A stretch of 64,000 nt of DNA from Vespa crabro (GCF_910589235.1 NC_060957.1:10577234-10641233), one strand, 5' to 3'. Shown: positions 14,581-29,341, counted from the stretch's first letter. Notes: a model not told the origin generated them from the letters alone. Numbers and translations are program-made.

Positions 14581-16002
14581 TACTCTTTTGAGAAGTAATT
14601 TTCATTTTTGATATTTGTATGATTAAATATATTTTATCTTTTTTTAATTTCTTAATTTTTTTTTTTTTTTTTTTTTTTTGAATAGAAATTAAACCTCTAT
14701 GACTCAATTTTTTCTCATTTTTTATAAGTTATGATATTTAAAACTTGGATTATTAAGTAACAATTAAACTGAATTAAACAATACAAATATAATTATTATA
14801 ATATTATTATACATTGTATTATTATATAACAATTTTAATTGTAATAACAAGTGATCATATTATTAATAGTAGCATACAATAATTATATTATATTAATGTA
14901 AATGTATACTAACAAGTAGTAACGTAATATAATATTAATACATTCATATTATATAATACCAATTATAAGCACGTAAATTCAAAGTTACATACCGTTATAT
15001 GATATTAACCGAGGATAATGTGGGAACAAAATTTATCAGCCTAATATCAATCTAATTTGATGAAGATGAGTCTGAAAAAAAAAGAAAAAAGATTTTCTTT
15101 AATCATCGCATAAATTTTTTTTAATAATTTTTGCTTTTTAACGAAACCAAAATTACAAAAACGACAACTTACCAAACAAAATCTTCTTATTTTAAAAATA
15201 TCCAACAAATTTTCATTCTCATCATATTTCATTCATCATATTTCGTTCTTCTTGATCATCATAAAATTTGAATTATTATATTTCTGAATATTATTGAAAT
15301 AAATTACAGTAATTTCCGATGGGATGAGTGAATTTTAGAAAAGAAAAGAAAGAAAAAATAAAAGAAAAAAAAGGAAACAGCTGACTCGTCAGAAACAATT
15401 TTGAGAGAGGGCAAGATAAATTCACTTTTAAAGACAAATAATAATACGATACGTAATCATCAATGGTAGCTCGCGCAACGTTTACTAATAGGTTAATGTA
15501 TCCGGTTTCAAATCGAAGGAGAAACCTCAAACGTCCTCGATTTTCTTTCGTTTAGCCGATGCAAAATTCCCGAGAATTAATCGGACTAGGAACACCTCGG
15601 AATGCGAGCTGGCGAAACGCTTGTTGAAAGCTTGGCAGGAAGAAGATCGCCCACGTAGTTTCGGACTGTAAATGGAAGCGCCTTTGATGGCTCCAATGAA
15701 CAACAGAACGAACCAAGAATGGTCTTGGCTAGCTATAAGAATGTATACACGTGTATTATGTGAGTCATCTAACATACATAACATTGTTATTATTATAAGG
15801 TGTATATAATATCTTTTTTATTTTTTTTTTAATTTTTTTATTTCTTCTTTTTCCGTTCATTAAAAACTAATAACGAAAGGGGAGGAAAAAAAAAAGAATT
15901 TGTAAGAATCTCAAAAGTTCCAAGTACCCGTAGATAACAAATAATTCTCATATTTCTCTTTAATGTTACTTTTTCGTAATTTTTCAGAAAAGAAAAAAGA
16001 AA

Positions 16003-16041
<39 letters not shown>

Positions 16042-16737
16042 TTCGTAAAGTATTATTGAATCGTCCTGTATATCCCTCGTATCATTAAAACGATTCTCAT
16101 GTTTCAAATCGTTCGTATAAAATTAATGGAAAAATAATCTCCCCCATTCGTTATCTTTCTCTTTCCTTTGTTTTTTTCTTTTTTTTTTTTTTTTCTTTTT
16201 CACTTCTCTTAAGACAGATTATATATAACTCGAAAATCGTCCGGAGGGTTGTGGAAAATCTTTTAACGAATATTCGGGATTTCCAATGCGAATGGAACTG
16301 GCGTGGGTTGTTTGGTATTACATCAAACAAACGTAAACGCGAGTTAATGTTAGAGAACGCGCGTGGCCGTTGAACGGCCGGGAATCTTTGCAAAAATAAT
16401 CCGTTAGGCGTTGAGTAATTTTGGACGTTAATTATTTACGTCATCGACTTCCCGTTCGTATATATCTCTAAGTATATATACATATATACGTGAATATATA
16501 TATATATATCTATAGAAACGAAAAAAAAACGTTTTCATCGATCGTGTCTTAGAGAGAGATAAATTTTTATACTTGTTGAAAAATATTTAGAATTAACATC
16601 CAAAATAAGATTCCATTATCGTTAACTGCTCGTACATACATAGCTTGATATTGGATCGTTGGTCATTTCTACATATATATGTACATACTTTCATTGTACT
16701 TCGAAAGAAGTGCCTTCGGTTAGTGGAACAGGAAGAG

Positions 16738-16768
<31 letters not shown>

Positions 16769-18730
16769 GACCCAGGAACTCAAGAAAAAGGAAGGAAGAA
16801 AAAGCGGATGTGTAGTAGCTAAACAAAAGATTTCTATGAAGGTCAGGATGGAAGGAAGAATACGATGGGATCTTATAAAGAGGAACCATGACCGGAGAGG
16901 TCACCTTTCGAATGATGGGCTGCTGCTACTTTTCATGTCTTGTGATTCCCTTCTTTTACCTTTGAAAACCGAAATGCATTATTTCCGCTTTTGCTACCAT
17001 ATGTATTTCTATTTAGTTCGTTCTCACGACCACGATTGCTAAGGATCATAGTTCCTCTAAGATACCGTTGTTTTTTTTATGTGAAATTTTTATGATCTCT
17101 CTCTCTTTTTTCTCTCTCTTTCTTTCTCCAGGTCATACCCGACGAAGATAATTTTTCTCATTATTTTTCCTTTTTTTTTATTTTTCTTTACTTTTTTTTT
17201 TTTTATCGGTCATTTAGAAACATTTAAAAAATGATGTTATTACTTAAGATATCTTACGACCAGGTACTTAACAACAGCTCACTAACAAATGTCCATTTTA
17301 TATCAAGATAAAGTTAAGGAAAATTTGAACTGGTTGATCGACTTTAGGAGTTCAACGTTAATCCAAATTTCGTTTACAACGAGGAAGTTACGAGATGTAT
17401 TACGAATATAATTAATGTAATGGATAGACCAAAAGTTAGTTAATTTATTGGAGAAAACTGTAACGCGGATTAATGAACGTGAGAAAGGATATTCAAAGAT
17501 AATACCTTGGAACGAGATCTAGATTAGAAATTTGTTACGCGTATGAGAAACTTACGGATCCGTAATACGCTTTAAACTCTTTTTAGGCGTAACGTGAGAC
17601 GGGAATCACGCGTCGGCGATTTGCGCAAAAGGAAATAGAAAAATACTATATGAAGGAGCACGTGTTTCTTCTGTAACGAATAGCACACCAGAGAGTTGAA
17701 AAGAAATGTCTACGGGAAATGTCATGGGACGAGACGATCGGTCTCTTCCTGCATTTTGTCGTATCGACGTGCCGATTAACCCTACGTGACTACCAACCTC
17801 ATCGCTATGTTATGTATATTCATTGTTATTCTTATCGTCCATTCCCTGTGTAAACAATTTTAGTTGAAGTTAACGTGTTAATATCGTTCAAACACAAATG
17901 AGATAATTAAATATTAATATATTTTTCTTCTTTCTTTTTTCTTTTTTTTCTCTCTCTCTCTCTCTCTCTCTTTTTTTTCCTTCTAACTTCGACGAGACTA
18001 CATTTTTCTGAATTGAATCAAATTTTTCGAATAAGAATGAAATCTAATTTTATTGAATCTTCTCGACGAGATTCGATTCTATTTTTAAACGAAACTTTTT
18101 AAATTTTAATTCACAGATAAAAATTCAATCGATTTTATTCGCAAACGAAGTTCATTTTTAAACGTGATACGAGTCATTTTGCAAACGTAGTCAAACGTTT
18201 AATTTAATGAATGAAGTTCAATTGAATTTATCAATGAAGAAATTTGATGAGTAATTCATAAATGATATTTAGTTCAATTCGTGAACGAGATTAACGAATA
18301 AAATTTACATATAAAATTTTAATAAAATTTACGAATGTACATACCATTTACAAACGAAGCTCAACTTGTTATTAATTCATCTAAGAAATTTTATTTTATT
18401 GAATTAATGAAATCCAGTTTCGATATGTGACGTTCAGTTTAGATCAGTTTCAATTAATTAATGAAATTCGATTGGACTCATCGATGAAATTAAATACAAT
18501 TAATTAATATCATTCGATTCGATATAATTTTTGTGAAATTAATTAATTATTGACTTCATACAAGATACGATACTTTATATTCTAATTATCAATTTCTCAT
18601 TAAATTCAACAAAATTTTATCGGACTTTTGTCGAATATTAAAAAGAACTATCCAAAAGAATACGGCTTTGATATATCACGAAAGCTTAAAGAGACATAAA
18701 AAGTAATCTTTTTTTTTTCGTAAATTGATT
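14581..18730. other. Gene-free stretch with scattered islands
   Basis: No gene recognised. Very AT-rich from 14600 to 15450. Unique, CpG-richer islands lie at about 15470-15740, 16220-16450 and 17440-17870. GA/CT repeats occur near 16012-16040, 16733-16770 and 17950-17970. The part from 18000 to 18700 is AT-rich, with many short repeats around 'aaattcg' and 'gaatga'. Confidence 0.55.
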
Positions 18731-18734
18731 CCGT

Positions 18735-18960
18735 TCGTTATCACGAGTGCCTCGATCATTACGTAAGTCGGTCGAAATAGCAAGGGGACGAGGGAACGCG
18801 GGGCGGGAAGGTTTAGCGGGGGCGGCAGAGGGGGAAGGGAAGGGGGGGACCGTCTACTACCAGCGGGAGACCGAGTGGCTTAAGTTAAAACGGAAGTACG
18901 CCCACGGCTCGTCAAAGGTTTCGTTCATTAAGCCGCCCTTTTCTCCTTTTTCTTCGGCTA
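18735..18960 (+). other. G-rich island with G-quadruplex potential
   Basis: About 18784-18848 on the + strand has at least six runs of three or more G residues separated by short loops, which meets the usual criterion for a G-quadruplex. The rest of the island is unique and CpG-rich. An open frame crosses it but decays into a GA repeat, so I do not call a gene. Confidence 0.5.
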
Positions 18961-19019
18961 TTCGGATATATGGTAACTATCATAAGAGAGAAAAGAGAAA
19001 AAGTATCAAGAAAGAAAGA

Positions 19020-19020
19020 G

Positions 19021-19076
<56 letters not shown>

Positions 19077-19140
19077 TAAGAGAGTAAGAGATATGGCAGA
19101 GTCTGGGAGTGTTATTAATTAGTGACTAATTAGTTACATC

Positions 19141-19191
<51 letters not shown>
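19020..19191. repeat. Two long (GA)n arrays
   Basis: GA arrays at about 19025-19078 and 19143-19191 flank a short unique piece of about 60 bp. Confidence 0.95.
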
Positions 19192-19193
<2 letters not shown>

Positions 19194-19569
19194 ATGAGAA
19201 CTTAACTTCACACAATTCACTAAATTATTATTTTTTCTTTTTTTTTCCGTCAACGCTGAGATACATCCTCAGATTGTTATACTAATACTAATTGGCAAGT
19301 AAAATATAATTCGATCGAAATCCTAACGGATCTTAAATAAATACGATCAACAATCATTGTGGGTATAAACCGTTATCGGATAAAGTCGGAAAAAAATTTA
19401 TAACGCATGTCGGTTGTCCGTTTATCCATACGTATTACATTACACATTTAATATCGAAGATGAGTGCGTCCTCTTGTTTTTCTGCTTACGTAAGGGATTA
19501 GAGATATACGATTACATATGAAGAGGAGAACAAGTTTCTCTATGTACAAAACATGTATATACGTACAAA

Positions 19570-19672
<103 letters not shown>

Positions 19673-19786
19673 TCTTTTTTGGTGAAGATGTTTTTTCGTG
19701 GTAGAGAGGAGAATAGCTAAAGGAAAAATGATGTAGTAGAATAGTGCAGAGAAACAGAGACAGAGACAGAGATAGAAAGAGAGAGT

Positions 19787-19839
<53 letters not shown>

Positions 19840-19999
19840 GGAAAGGCTTTTGCTCGATAAAGAGAAACACGTCAACCCTGCGCATACGCAATGCGAATAT
19901 CCAAGGTACCTTCAATGGGACGCCAGCCCATTCGCATCCGTTGCAGGGGTAGAGCTCTTTCATTGAGCGGCTCCGTTGCTTCCGCTTTCCGTTCACGTA

Positions 20000-20032
<33 letters not shown>

Positions 20033-20748
20033 CTCTATCTCTCTCTTTCCCTCTCTTCATCTTTCTCTTCCTCTGTCTCTCTCTTGCTCACCATTATCCG
20101 GCCATTCTCCAGTACTACCCACCCTCCTTCAAAGATCTCCGTCTTCGCACCGGCGCGCGTCTCCCCTCGAACGTGGTATCGCAGAAGGGATGCTGTTGCT
20201 GTGCTTTCTCTTCTCGTCCCCTTCTCTCCCTCCTCTCCTCACCCTTTCTCCCTCACTCTCTCACTCCCCCTTCCCTCCCCGTATCCCCCATTTATCCCAG
20301 CCCTTCTCGTCGCATTAACGGCGCGGTTTAATTTCGAATCGGTTGCTAGGCCAGAAACGTCCCTCGGATACATGCGTGGACAAGCGCCGATATTATTGAT
20401 ATCTGCTGGAATTGAGCCTACGGAATAGATTTTGTTTCATTGTTCGATTGTTTTGGTTATAGTTAATTGGAAAAAATTTTTGTTCGTTCTTTCTTTTTTT
20501 CTTTGTTTCTTTTTTGTTTTGTTTTTTATGTTTTTATTTTTTCTTTCTTTATAGATATATAACTATGCATTTCGACGTATGTATGTGTCGCGCAACGACA
20601 CGTAAAAATATATTTAGAGTTTAGTTTTTATACATTTTTTTTTTTTATTGAATATTTTGAATCCTTCATACAATCTATCAGGTATTATTTTGTTATTCCA
20701 TTTTTTTTTATTCAATTTCTACAGTATTTTTTAGACCTTGAAAGTTAC

Positions 20749-20782
<34 letters not shown>

Positions 20783-21255
20783 TGTATTCTATTAAATTTT
20801 CAATAAAAAATATTAAAAACGTGTAAAATCATGTAATCTAGATGATGATAATAAAAAATATTTAATACTTTTGCAAGGAAATTGTAAATATATTGATAAG
20901 ACATTACTATTAATGATAATGGGCATGGGATTAAACGTAATGGGATTAATCATATTCTAAAATATATCTAGTAATGATCTAAAAATATACAAAAAATTAT
21001 TCTAATCTTTTTTCTTATAAAATATATATGTATATGTATGTATAAGGGTAGGTGTTTAAATGTCAACATATTTCTTGAGAAGCTGTCTAACTCGACCTAT
21101 AAAACTTCTTACGTACAAGTTCGCATCGGTGCATCCATTACATCTTATTTTCTCTTACTTAACCAGAAATTGAAAATTGCTCTTCGATATTAGTTGGTAA
21201 CACGGTCGAATGGTTGACCGACTCTATTTCGAAGGTTTCTTGAATTTCCTGTGTA

Positions 21256-21292
<37 letters not shown>

Positions 21293-21993
21293 ATGTACGT
21301 ATACGTACCTACGTACGTACATATGTATGTATACGTGTATCCCATGTATGTATGCATTTAGCAATAAATAGAATTCCTCGTAAAGACGAAGAGTCGACGG
21401 TGGAAGCTGCGTGCTTACGTAAAATTCCAAACGAAATGCTAGAAGGAAAATTTACGATGCGGAAGAGGTACATGTTACTTAAAAAATGAATCCCAAGATG
21501 GAGCCCGTTCATTCATATTTTCTCTTTCTTGCCCCCTCCCCCTTTTCGCTCCCTTCTCTGTAAATAATTGAAATTCTAAAGTTTCAAAATAATATAAATA
21601 AAATTTATTTCTTCCTGCAAAACTTTTCTCCTACTTTTCACTTTTCCACCACCCTTATTCCTTCCCTACTCTTACGAACTTCTAAATTTTATTTTTATAT
21701 TATGGATCTCATAGTAAGTATCATCGTATAATATATATTCATACATATATATATATTTTCTTTTCTTTTCATTTTTTTTTTTCTTTAATAATTCAACACA
21801 CAAACGAGATTAATATTCATTATGTAGATCTCGTTTAACACTGCAATAAACATCAATAAATGTATCTATCTATATCTAACTATTCTGCAGTCTTATAAAG
21901 AAAGAAAATTACGAAGAAGTTAGAATGCATGGTAGACAGAGAGAGAGAGAGAGAGGGAGAAAGTTATTGACAGAAAGAGAAAGAGAGAAAAAG

Positions 21994-22054
<61 letters not shown>

Positions 22055-22249
22055 GAAAGAGAGAGAAAACAGAGAGAGAGAGAGAGAGAGAGAGACGAAG
22101 AAGGTAGGAACTCCAACTCTCGACCTCGACGTTTATTCTTCGCCGTTGGGAATTTATCGCCACCCTTTTATTTCCCTCTTTCTCTTTACGTGCCTCTGGC
22201 AACAACATTGCTTGGTAATTACAGGAGTCCGCCTAAGGAATGGCCTTTT

Positions 22250-22295
<46 letters not shown>

Positions 22296-23487
22296 CTCTC
22301 TTTCTCTCTCTCTCCCTCTCCTTTTTTTTCCTTTCCTTTCCTTTTCCTTTTTTTTTTATTATTCTTTCTTTCATTTCTTTTTCTTTTTTATTTTCCACCA
22401 AAAAACTTGTACCTCTTTTATTTCTTTTTTTTCCTTTTTTTTTTGTTTTTTCTTTTTTAACGTATTCAAGTATGTATATACATTTGATTTCTAACGAGTT
22501 TTAACTCTTTTCATCTGGAACGTATCCAACTTACGTAAATATATTCGTTATCATCGTTGTTATGTTGCATAATCGTGAAGAACTAAGAAGTAAAGAGAAA
22601 GGGGTAGGGAACGACGCGGAGTAGTAAGAATAAAAAAAAGAAAATATAACAAATCAAAGGAATAAGAAAAAATTAAAGGAAGAAAAAAAAATATAAAAGA
22701 AAAAAAAAAGAAAAGAAAAGAAAACAAGCGGTTTATATAATTCGAACATACGGATTACAGTGTTGGTCCGTTGATAAAGAGAATGGAAGGTCGTAAGATT
22801 GGATCTACATACATATGTACATGTGTTTCTCATTTTCTCTTGAGTATATTACTTGGACAAACCATTTAATTAAATCAGATGTCACGGTTGGTTGTCAACA
22901 TGAGATACGAGTAGGGTATAATGGAGACCCACGCACACTCGAAGCATCCTGCAATTGAAAGCGTTTACGGCATGCATTTTGCCGCAGGTAAATCATCGGA
23001 CGTGTGCGGTAACGTTGAAATTGCTTTCTCTCGTTGTCGAGAAAGATAGAGAGAGAGAGAAAGAGATGAAACACGTATTACTATTCTACGTATTTCGTCG
23101 ATATCCCGAATTGTGTACGTGTCGAGAAACACCTTTAAAATTCTATTGAAATTCTATTTCCTGAAAGAACGTTAGATATCGTAATTTCAAGAATTTTTAT
23201 ATAAATCATTTCAGACTTTTCGAACGAAAGATATATAGAATGTAGACATAAGAAATATTCGATTTGGATGCTTCATTAAATCGTTTTAAATCCTTTATAA
23301 CGCATGAACAAATATATATGTACACATTTACGTATGGTCATCCTGCCTGGTATGTCGTATCTGCCATAAATCTAATGTTCTATCTCGCGTTGCTTCGTTC
23401 ATTGTATCAACGCAGGATATATATACATACATACGTATGTATGTACACGTTCGATGTAGATTTATGTAACAGGCGAAAGGTCGTATG

Positions 23488-23556
<69 letters not shown>

Positions 23557-25036
23557 AAGAGAGGCGGTCGTTTCGAGAAACGGATATCGGTCGGTGCTCC
23601 GATTAATTCTATTCAATAATTTTAGTAAGGTCAAATCTATACTCGATATGTTTACCAGCGGGATACATTTTCTATGTGCCTTTGCCATTGAATAAAATCA
23701 TTTTATATCGTATTTCCTACGATGTCGGTTGAATTTTAATTTGATTCACATTTTCTTACATAAACCTTGAAATTCAATCATTTCTTTTGATTTAAATTCT
23801 TTTGATAGATTTTGCATCTATATAAATATATATATATATATATGTGTGTGTCCTATTTTCTTTTTCATCGATTCCTTTCTCTTAATTTTCTTTGAATAAT
23901 TTAATACTTTTACATCCTGTTAAGTAATAAATTTAATTATTATCGATAAGAAAAATTGTCTCATTAAAATTTCTCGTTATTTACATATCTTATCGGTGTA
24001 AAATTTTTGTTGAAACTCCGTTTATCTATATTGATCTTTAACCTTTATGCGTATAAATTTGTTATCAAACGGATAAATAGAAATAATTATCGGAGTATGT
24101 AGAGTTGAATAAATAAACAAAAATACGAATTACATATATACATACGTGTTCCATCCTTCTCTCACTTCTCATTTCATACAATCTTTTTTATAGGAATAAG
24201 TTTACGTACCTGAATGGCCGTCATCCTAACAAGTACCTTCTCATTGATAGAGGGGATGAGTGATGCAGGTGGTATGAACGGGGATCCTATGGTGACCTAG
24301 TTCCAGGAGTAGTGACGTCGATGAGACCATTCACCCAAGAGCGTACTGTGTTAACGTCGAAACTGGGTCATCGTGTTGCGGCCTGTGTAAAGCAAACCTA
24401 CTACTTCTCTTTCTTCTCCCCTCCCTCTCCACTTCTCTCTCTCTCTCTCTTTCTCTCTCTCTAACACTTATGCACCTGTATATCAGGAGAATCAAATGTC
24501 AACCTGCTCATAAGGATCAGCTGATAAAAGCCGATCATGATTAAGTTTCATTCAGTTGCTAACGAGTAATTTTAATTTTGATTTGAGATTTAATATTGGT
24601 AAATATTAATTCTTTTGTTAGAATGAAATGAGTTTACATTATTTTAAAATGTAAATCAAAGAAATGAAAAAAATAGAAGTAGAAGATAAATTTTATACGG
24701 AAGAAATGTTTTCTTCCATTTCGATAGTTCATATTTTCGTTACTTATCAATTAATATGGCTCAATAATTTTAATTCTATTACAAATCAATTATTTATATC
24801 AAAATGTTACACGAATTTTTGTCATGTATGAAATATAAAGATTTCGTATAAAAATAAAATCAAGTTGAATAAAACATTAAAGAAAAAATAAAGGAGACGA
24901 TATTTCATCTGAAAAAATATATTTGTCAATTTATTAATATTTTTATTATCTTTTTAATATCATTCAATTTTCATTTCTTTTCCTCCTAATTTCATTTCAG
25001 ATTAAAATTAAACGTAAGAGAAGAATGTGGGAAAGG

Positions 25037-25038
<2 letters not shown>

Positions 25039-25110
<72 letters not shown>
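25039..25110. repeat. (GA)n microsatellite
   Basis: Pure GA array of about 70 bp. Confidence 0.95.
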
Positions 25111-25942
25111 AGCAATATCAACAAGCTGTGTTTTAGATATGAACCGCGATAATAATTCTCTTTTAAATGATAAATAACACGTTTTGTGGCATTATCATAG
25201 TTTTTCGAATCTATCTACATATATATATATATGCATATATACATGGAGAGGTTGTTGCATAAATAAACGATCGTAAACATTTAATAGCTTTATATAATTT
25301 ATAAAATGTCAAAATGAAAATGTAAGTCAAACGACTTTGCAAGGTATAATCTTTTGCTTGTAGATAAAACGATCGTTTTGTAACAATCATAAATATGTCA
25401 GTTGTCTACATATGTTCGTGAACATACATAGATACAAATACATATATAAATTACTTTCATAAGTAAGATAAATTAGAGACAATCAATTTATTTTTTTTCC
25501 ATTTCTATTATCAAATTTAACAGTTAAATTTGTGACATTAGTCGCATTATTTGTTCAAGTCCTTTTTCTACCCTTTTCGTTGTTAGGTAGGAAGTCCAGA
25601 CAGGAAGATCACGAACTTCCGGTCTAAAGAGAACTTCACAAAGCAGGTCGAAGAAAAGAGCCTGCCTTGCTTACAAATACGGACGCTTTAAATCTTCTTT
25701 CTATCCTATCCATCTAACACATCTACACATCTACATACACATACACACATATATATATACACACGCACAGACCTACCACCAGCATCACCACTACCACCAC
25801 ACCAAACCAAATATATATGTCCATGGACATAGTCGAATGTAGTCCATTATTAAATGAAATTGTATCATTGCCTTACTTCTCTTACAAATACATATATATT
25901 TGTATATATATATTTTTTTTTTCTTACATATTATATATACAT

Positions 25943-25943
<1 letters not shown>

Positions 25944-25982
<39 letters not shown>

Positions 25983-26021
25983 GCGCACACGCACACGCGC
26001 GCGCGCACACACACACACACG
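25944..26021. repeat. (CA)n with CG-rich interruptions
   Basis: A CA array interrupted at about 25980-26006 by alternating CG/CA ('gcgcgcacac' and 'gcgcgcgcac'). Alternating purine-pyrimidine sequence of this kind can adopt Z-DNA. Confidence 0.9.
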
Positions 26022-26509
26022 TAAATACGGACACATTTACTTACACCTTGGAAACACGATCAGTCCCCGAATACTTACTATCCGAGATGTATACCGACAT
26101 TACAAAGCGTAGGTGGACAAAAGGGGTAGAGTTCCGAATATATCTCATGAAGAGACTCGCTGACCGAGTCATTTCCGGATGTAAAATGTACACCTGCCTA
26201 CGTTGGTTGTGCTGACTAATCCATGGTTAAACGGTCGGCAACTTCCTGTCTGCTTGTTAGCGACCATCGTCATCAAGAACATCTGCTGGCATTTATAGCT
26301 CTGACCAATTCGTAATCTAACAAATAGAATTAGATATATATATATATATATATTCATACCTAAATAAAGATTATTATTTAACTTCATTATCCAATTCAGA
26401 GAAATCTTAAAATTCTTCAATAAGTTTTTTTATATCTATATAAAAAAACAAGTTTCGATCACTTCGTTTCGAAATTAATTTCACGCTTATTTCTTTCTTT
26501 CTTCTTTTT

Positions 26510-26510
<1 letters not shown>

Positions 26511-26544
<34 letters not shown>
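26511..26544. repeat. Poly-T run
   Basis: An uninterrupted T homopolymer of about 34 bp. Confidence 0.95.
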
Positions 26545-26546
<2 letters not shown>

Positions 26547-27251
26547 TGTAATTTTTTCTTCAGTATTACGAAGGAACAACGTTTTAACGATACTTTAACC
26601 TGTCAGAAATAAATCTTTTTCTTTTTTAATCGCGACGTCGATAAAAACGACAATGTTGTTGTACGAAATGAAAAAAAGAACGAATAAAGAAACGTTATTT
26701 AAAGTGCCGTTCATTTGGGAGAGATTTAAAAAAGAAAAAGAAAAGAATGAAGTACCAAACTTGCGGAAATTAAAGATGACGATTGTACAATGATAGTAGA
26801 GATATGAAAAGATCTATTATCGATTGATAAAACTATAAAATCATTCGTTAATTTTTCTCTAAATAGAAAAAAGAAATGTGTAAAGCTTAGATTTTTGCGT
26901 TTGAATTATTGAACATAGACAGATTGGATATACATATACTATATAATATCATGATTCTCTTGCCTTTCTTGTTATTCTGAAAATATTTGACTTATCCGAA
27001 TCGTGACGTCACCGTTTCGACGACTTTCAAATCAAGCTCAATACTGTGGCATCAATAAATATTCATGATATATCTATATATTTATCTATGTGTATACATA
27101 TACATATTTGTGTGTGTGTGTATATATGTGTCTACATATATCTCGACAAGTTATATCAGATTAATTTGAAATACATATATACATCATATCTCATTCTGGC
27201 TTGCCGTTCTTCAAGAAGGGAAGAAAAAGAAGGATAGAAAGAAAGATAGAA

Positions 27252-27293
<42 letters not shown>

Positions 27294-27410
27294 TTATGAT
27301 CGGATAAAAAGTGCATTGAGAAACTCTCCTCGTTCATCGAGCGACGCGTGAATCGACGAGAGTCGACATAGAGGGTGTTGGTGGTGAGCGGCCAAAGGAG
27401 GGTTAGTCTG

Positions 27411-27871
27411 GGGTGGTAGAGGAGGAGGGGGAAGAGGAGGTAGAGAGAGAGAGAGAGAAAGATGGGGGGTAGGGTGGAGGAGAGAACCGTGCGTGCGTTT
27501 TCTGGAGCAGAGAATCGTTTCCATGGTTTAATAGGGGTTGAAGGGGTAAGTCGGCCCGCTGACCTACTTTATCCCCGGGGGTTGAATGAACGGCACTGAA
27601 CGCGATGACGTCATTCTCGACCTCATTTCCGGTTCCTGGTGCAGCTAGCTTCTATCCCGGCAACTCTGTCCCGTTGACCCGAAATTTCTCGTGAATCGAA
27701 GAACGCTCTCGTTCATCCCGGAGTCCGGGGCATGAATGAATTTTCCTCGTATAGGTAGCTATTTGTCGCGGCTCGATGAAAGGAGGAAATCGTGGCGGAC
27801 TTGGGGTTGGGGTGGTGGTGGTGATGGGGGGAGGGCGGGGGATTCGAGAGAAGGGGATAGGAGAGGGAGGG
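27411..27871 (+). other. G-rich segments with G-quadruplex potential
   Basis: Two clusters of G runs on the + strand, at about 27411-27483 and 27803-27871, each with four or more GGG tracts and short loops ('ggggttggggtggtggtggt' at 27803). They flank a unique island that contains TGACGTCA and two TTCCGG-type cores. In an AT-rich genome this is a strong local shift of composition. Confidence 0.5.
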
Positions 27872-29129
27872 AAGACATAGGAGAGCGAAAGACAAAGAAA
27901 AAAGAAAAAAAAATAAGAAGACAAAGAAAAAACAATATGTCGTTTGGATTTATACAATCCAAAATCAAATCTATCGGTTAGTTCATTGAAGAAATATTTT
28001 TAAAGATTTTTCCCGATTTCTTCTGATATCTTTTGATAATTTTTTTCCTTCTTTCTTTCATTCTTGTTTTTCTTTCTTTTCTTTTTTTTTTTTCTTTATT
28101 TTTTTCTTTTTTTTCATTCTTCATTTGCAAACATATTTACGTTCCTATGAGAAATAATAAAGAATTGACGAAGACAAATAGTAAACTAGAAAGTCATCGT
28201 CTCTTACAATTTGTCACAGATATGATGGTATCTTTAAGAAATGTAATAATTTTGAGAGTAACGTATAGAATTCAAGGACACATTCATTTCATGTCTCATT
28301 CGAGACGCATTAATTTTTGCAAGAGATTGGCTAATAAATGAAAAGAAGTAAATACGTGATAATACTACAATGAGATCTATTATGATCGTTAAGTAAACAT
28401 AATTCTATTATACTACAAATCACGGGTAGGCGTATTACCTTACGTAAGCCGGTCTTTCGTATCATTGATAGAGGAGATAATTTATTTTCTTACCTTTTTT
28501 TTCTTTTCTTTTTTTTTTTTTTTTTTTTTTTTTTGTTAGACTAGTTTCATAATAAAAGTTCTGCCAGAATTACCTGCGTTCGAGCAGATGTTAGAGTAAC
28601 GTTTCCACGAATTATACTGTTCCGTTGAATCTGTCGATGTCATGGTGTGTTCCATAGGAATTTCGGTTAACGAAGTCGATTGTTGGTAAAATATATACCA
28701 CGAATACCGTGAAAAGTATCTAAGGCGATCATTTTTCATTTTTCAAAAAAGCAAGTCGTGAACTTGGAGAATAACCTTTGAAAATATTATATATTATATA
28801 ACTCAAAGTATTATATAACTATCCAGTATTATTATATCTTTTATCTAGAATGTGTTGATTTTTTTCTCTCACTTTATTTTTTTTTTCTTTTTCTTTTTTT
28901 TTTTTTTTGATCTAATATTCAATCTGAACTACATAAAAAAAAAGTAAAATATAAAAAAAATACAATGGTCACTTATCTTATTATATGTCAATTAACAAAA
29001 TTATTTTTTCATATTTTCAGAATGGATTTCGTCTAATGTTATACTTCTAAATGAACGTTAGAACTCTCGTACTAAAAACGTGACACATTAAGAACATATT
29101 TGTTCAAAGCTATCATGACTTATCATTGA

Positions 29130-29280
29130 CCAATCGGGAATGCAACATATGTTTCGTCACTAAGTTCACTGATTAATATCGTCATATGACCCCTATAAAT
29201 TAACAACAAAGAATTACAAAATTTCCATGCAAACGATTTATAAAGCAGCCGACGGACGAAACCTAAGCTTGTTTTTAGTC
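29130..29280 (+). promoter_or_regulatory. Putative promoter of the dehydrogenase gene
   Basis: A CCAAT box (29130-29134, in 'gaccaatcgg') and a TATA-like box 'tttataaag' (29237-29245) lie about 210 and 100 bp ahead of the start codon at 29342. The likely start of transcription is around 29270-29280, near 'ttagtc'. The spacing from TATA to that initiator-like site is a little long. This is inference from motifs only. Confidence 0.4.
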
Positions 29281-29341
29281 GGATTTTTACTCTTGAACGA
29301 GCAACAGAGCGTTACATTACATTCGTGAAACAGAGATAAAT

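Noticed and set aside
28536..28739. Possible relic of an insect odorant receptor on the minus strand
   Set aside because: One frame gives a short ARTQ-VIL-like string and another a YNSW string, but in different frames, without the conserved residues around them. Too short to support.
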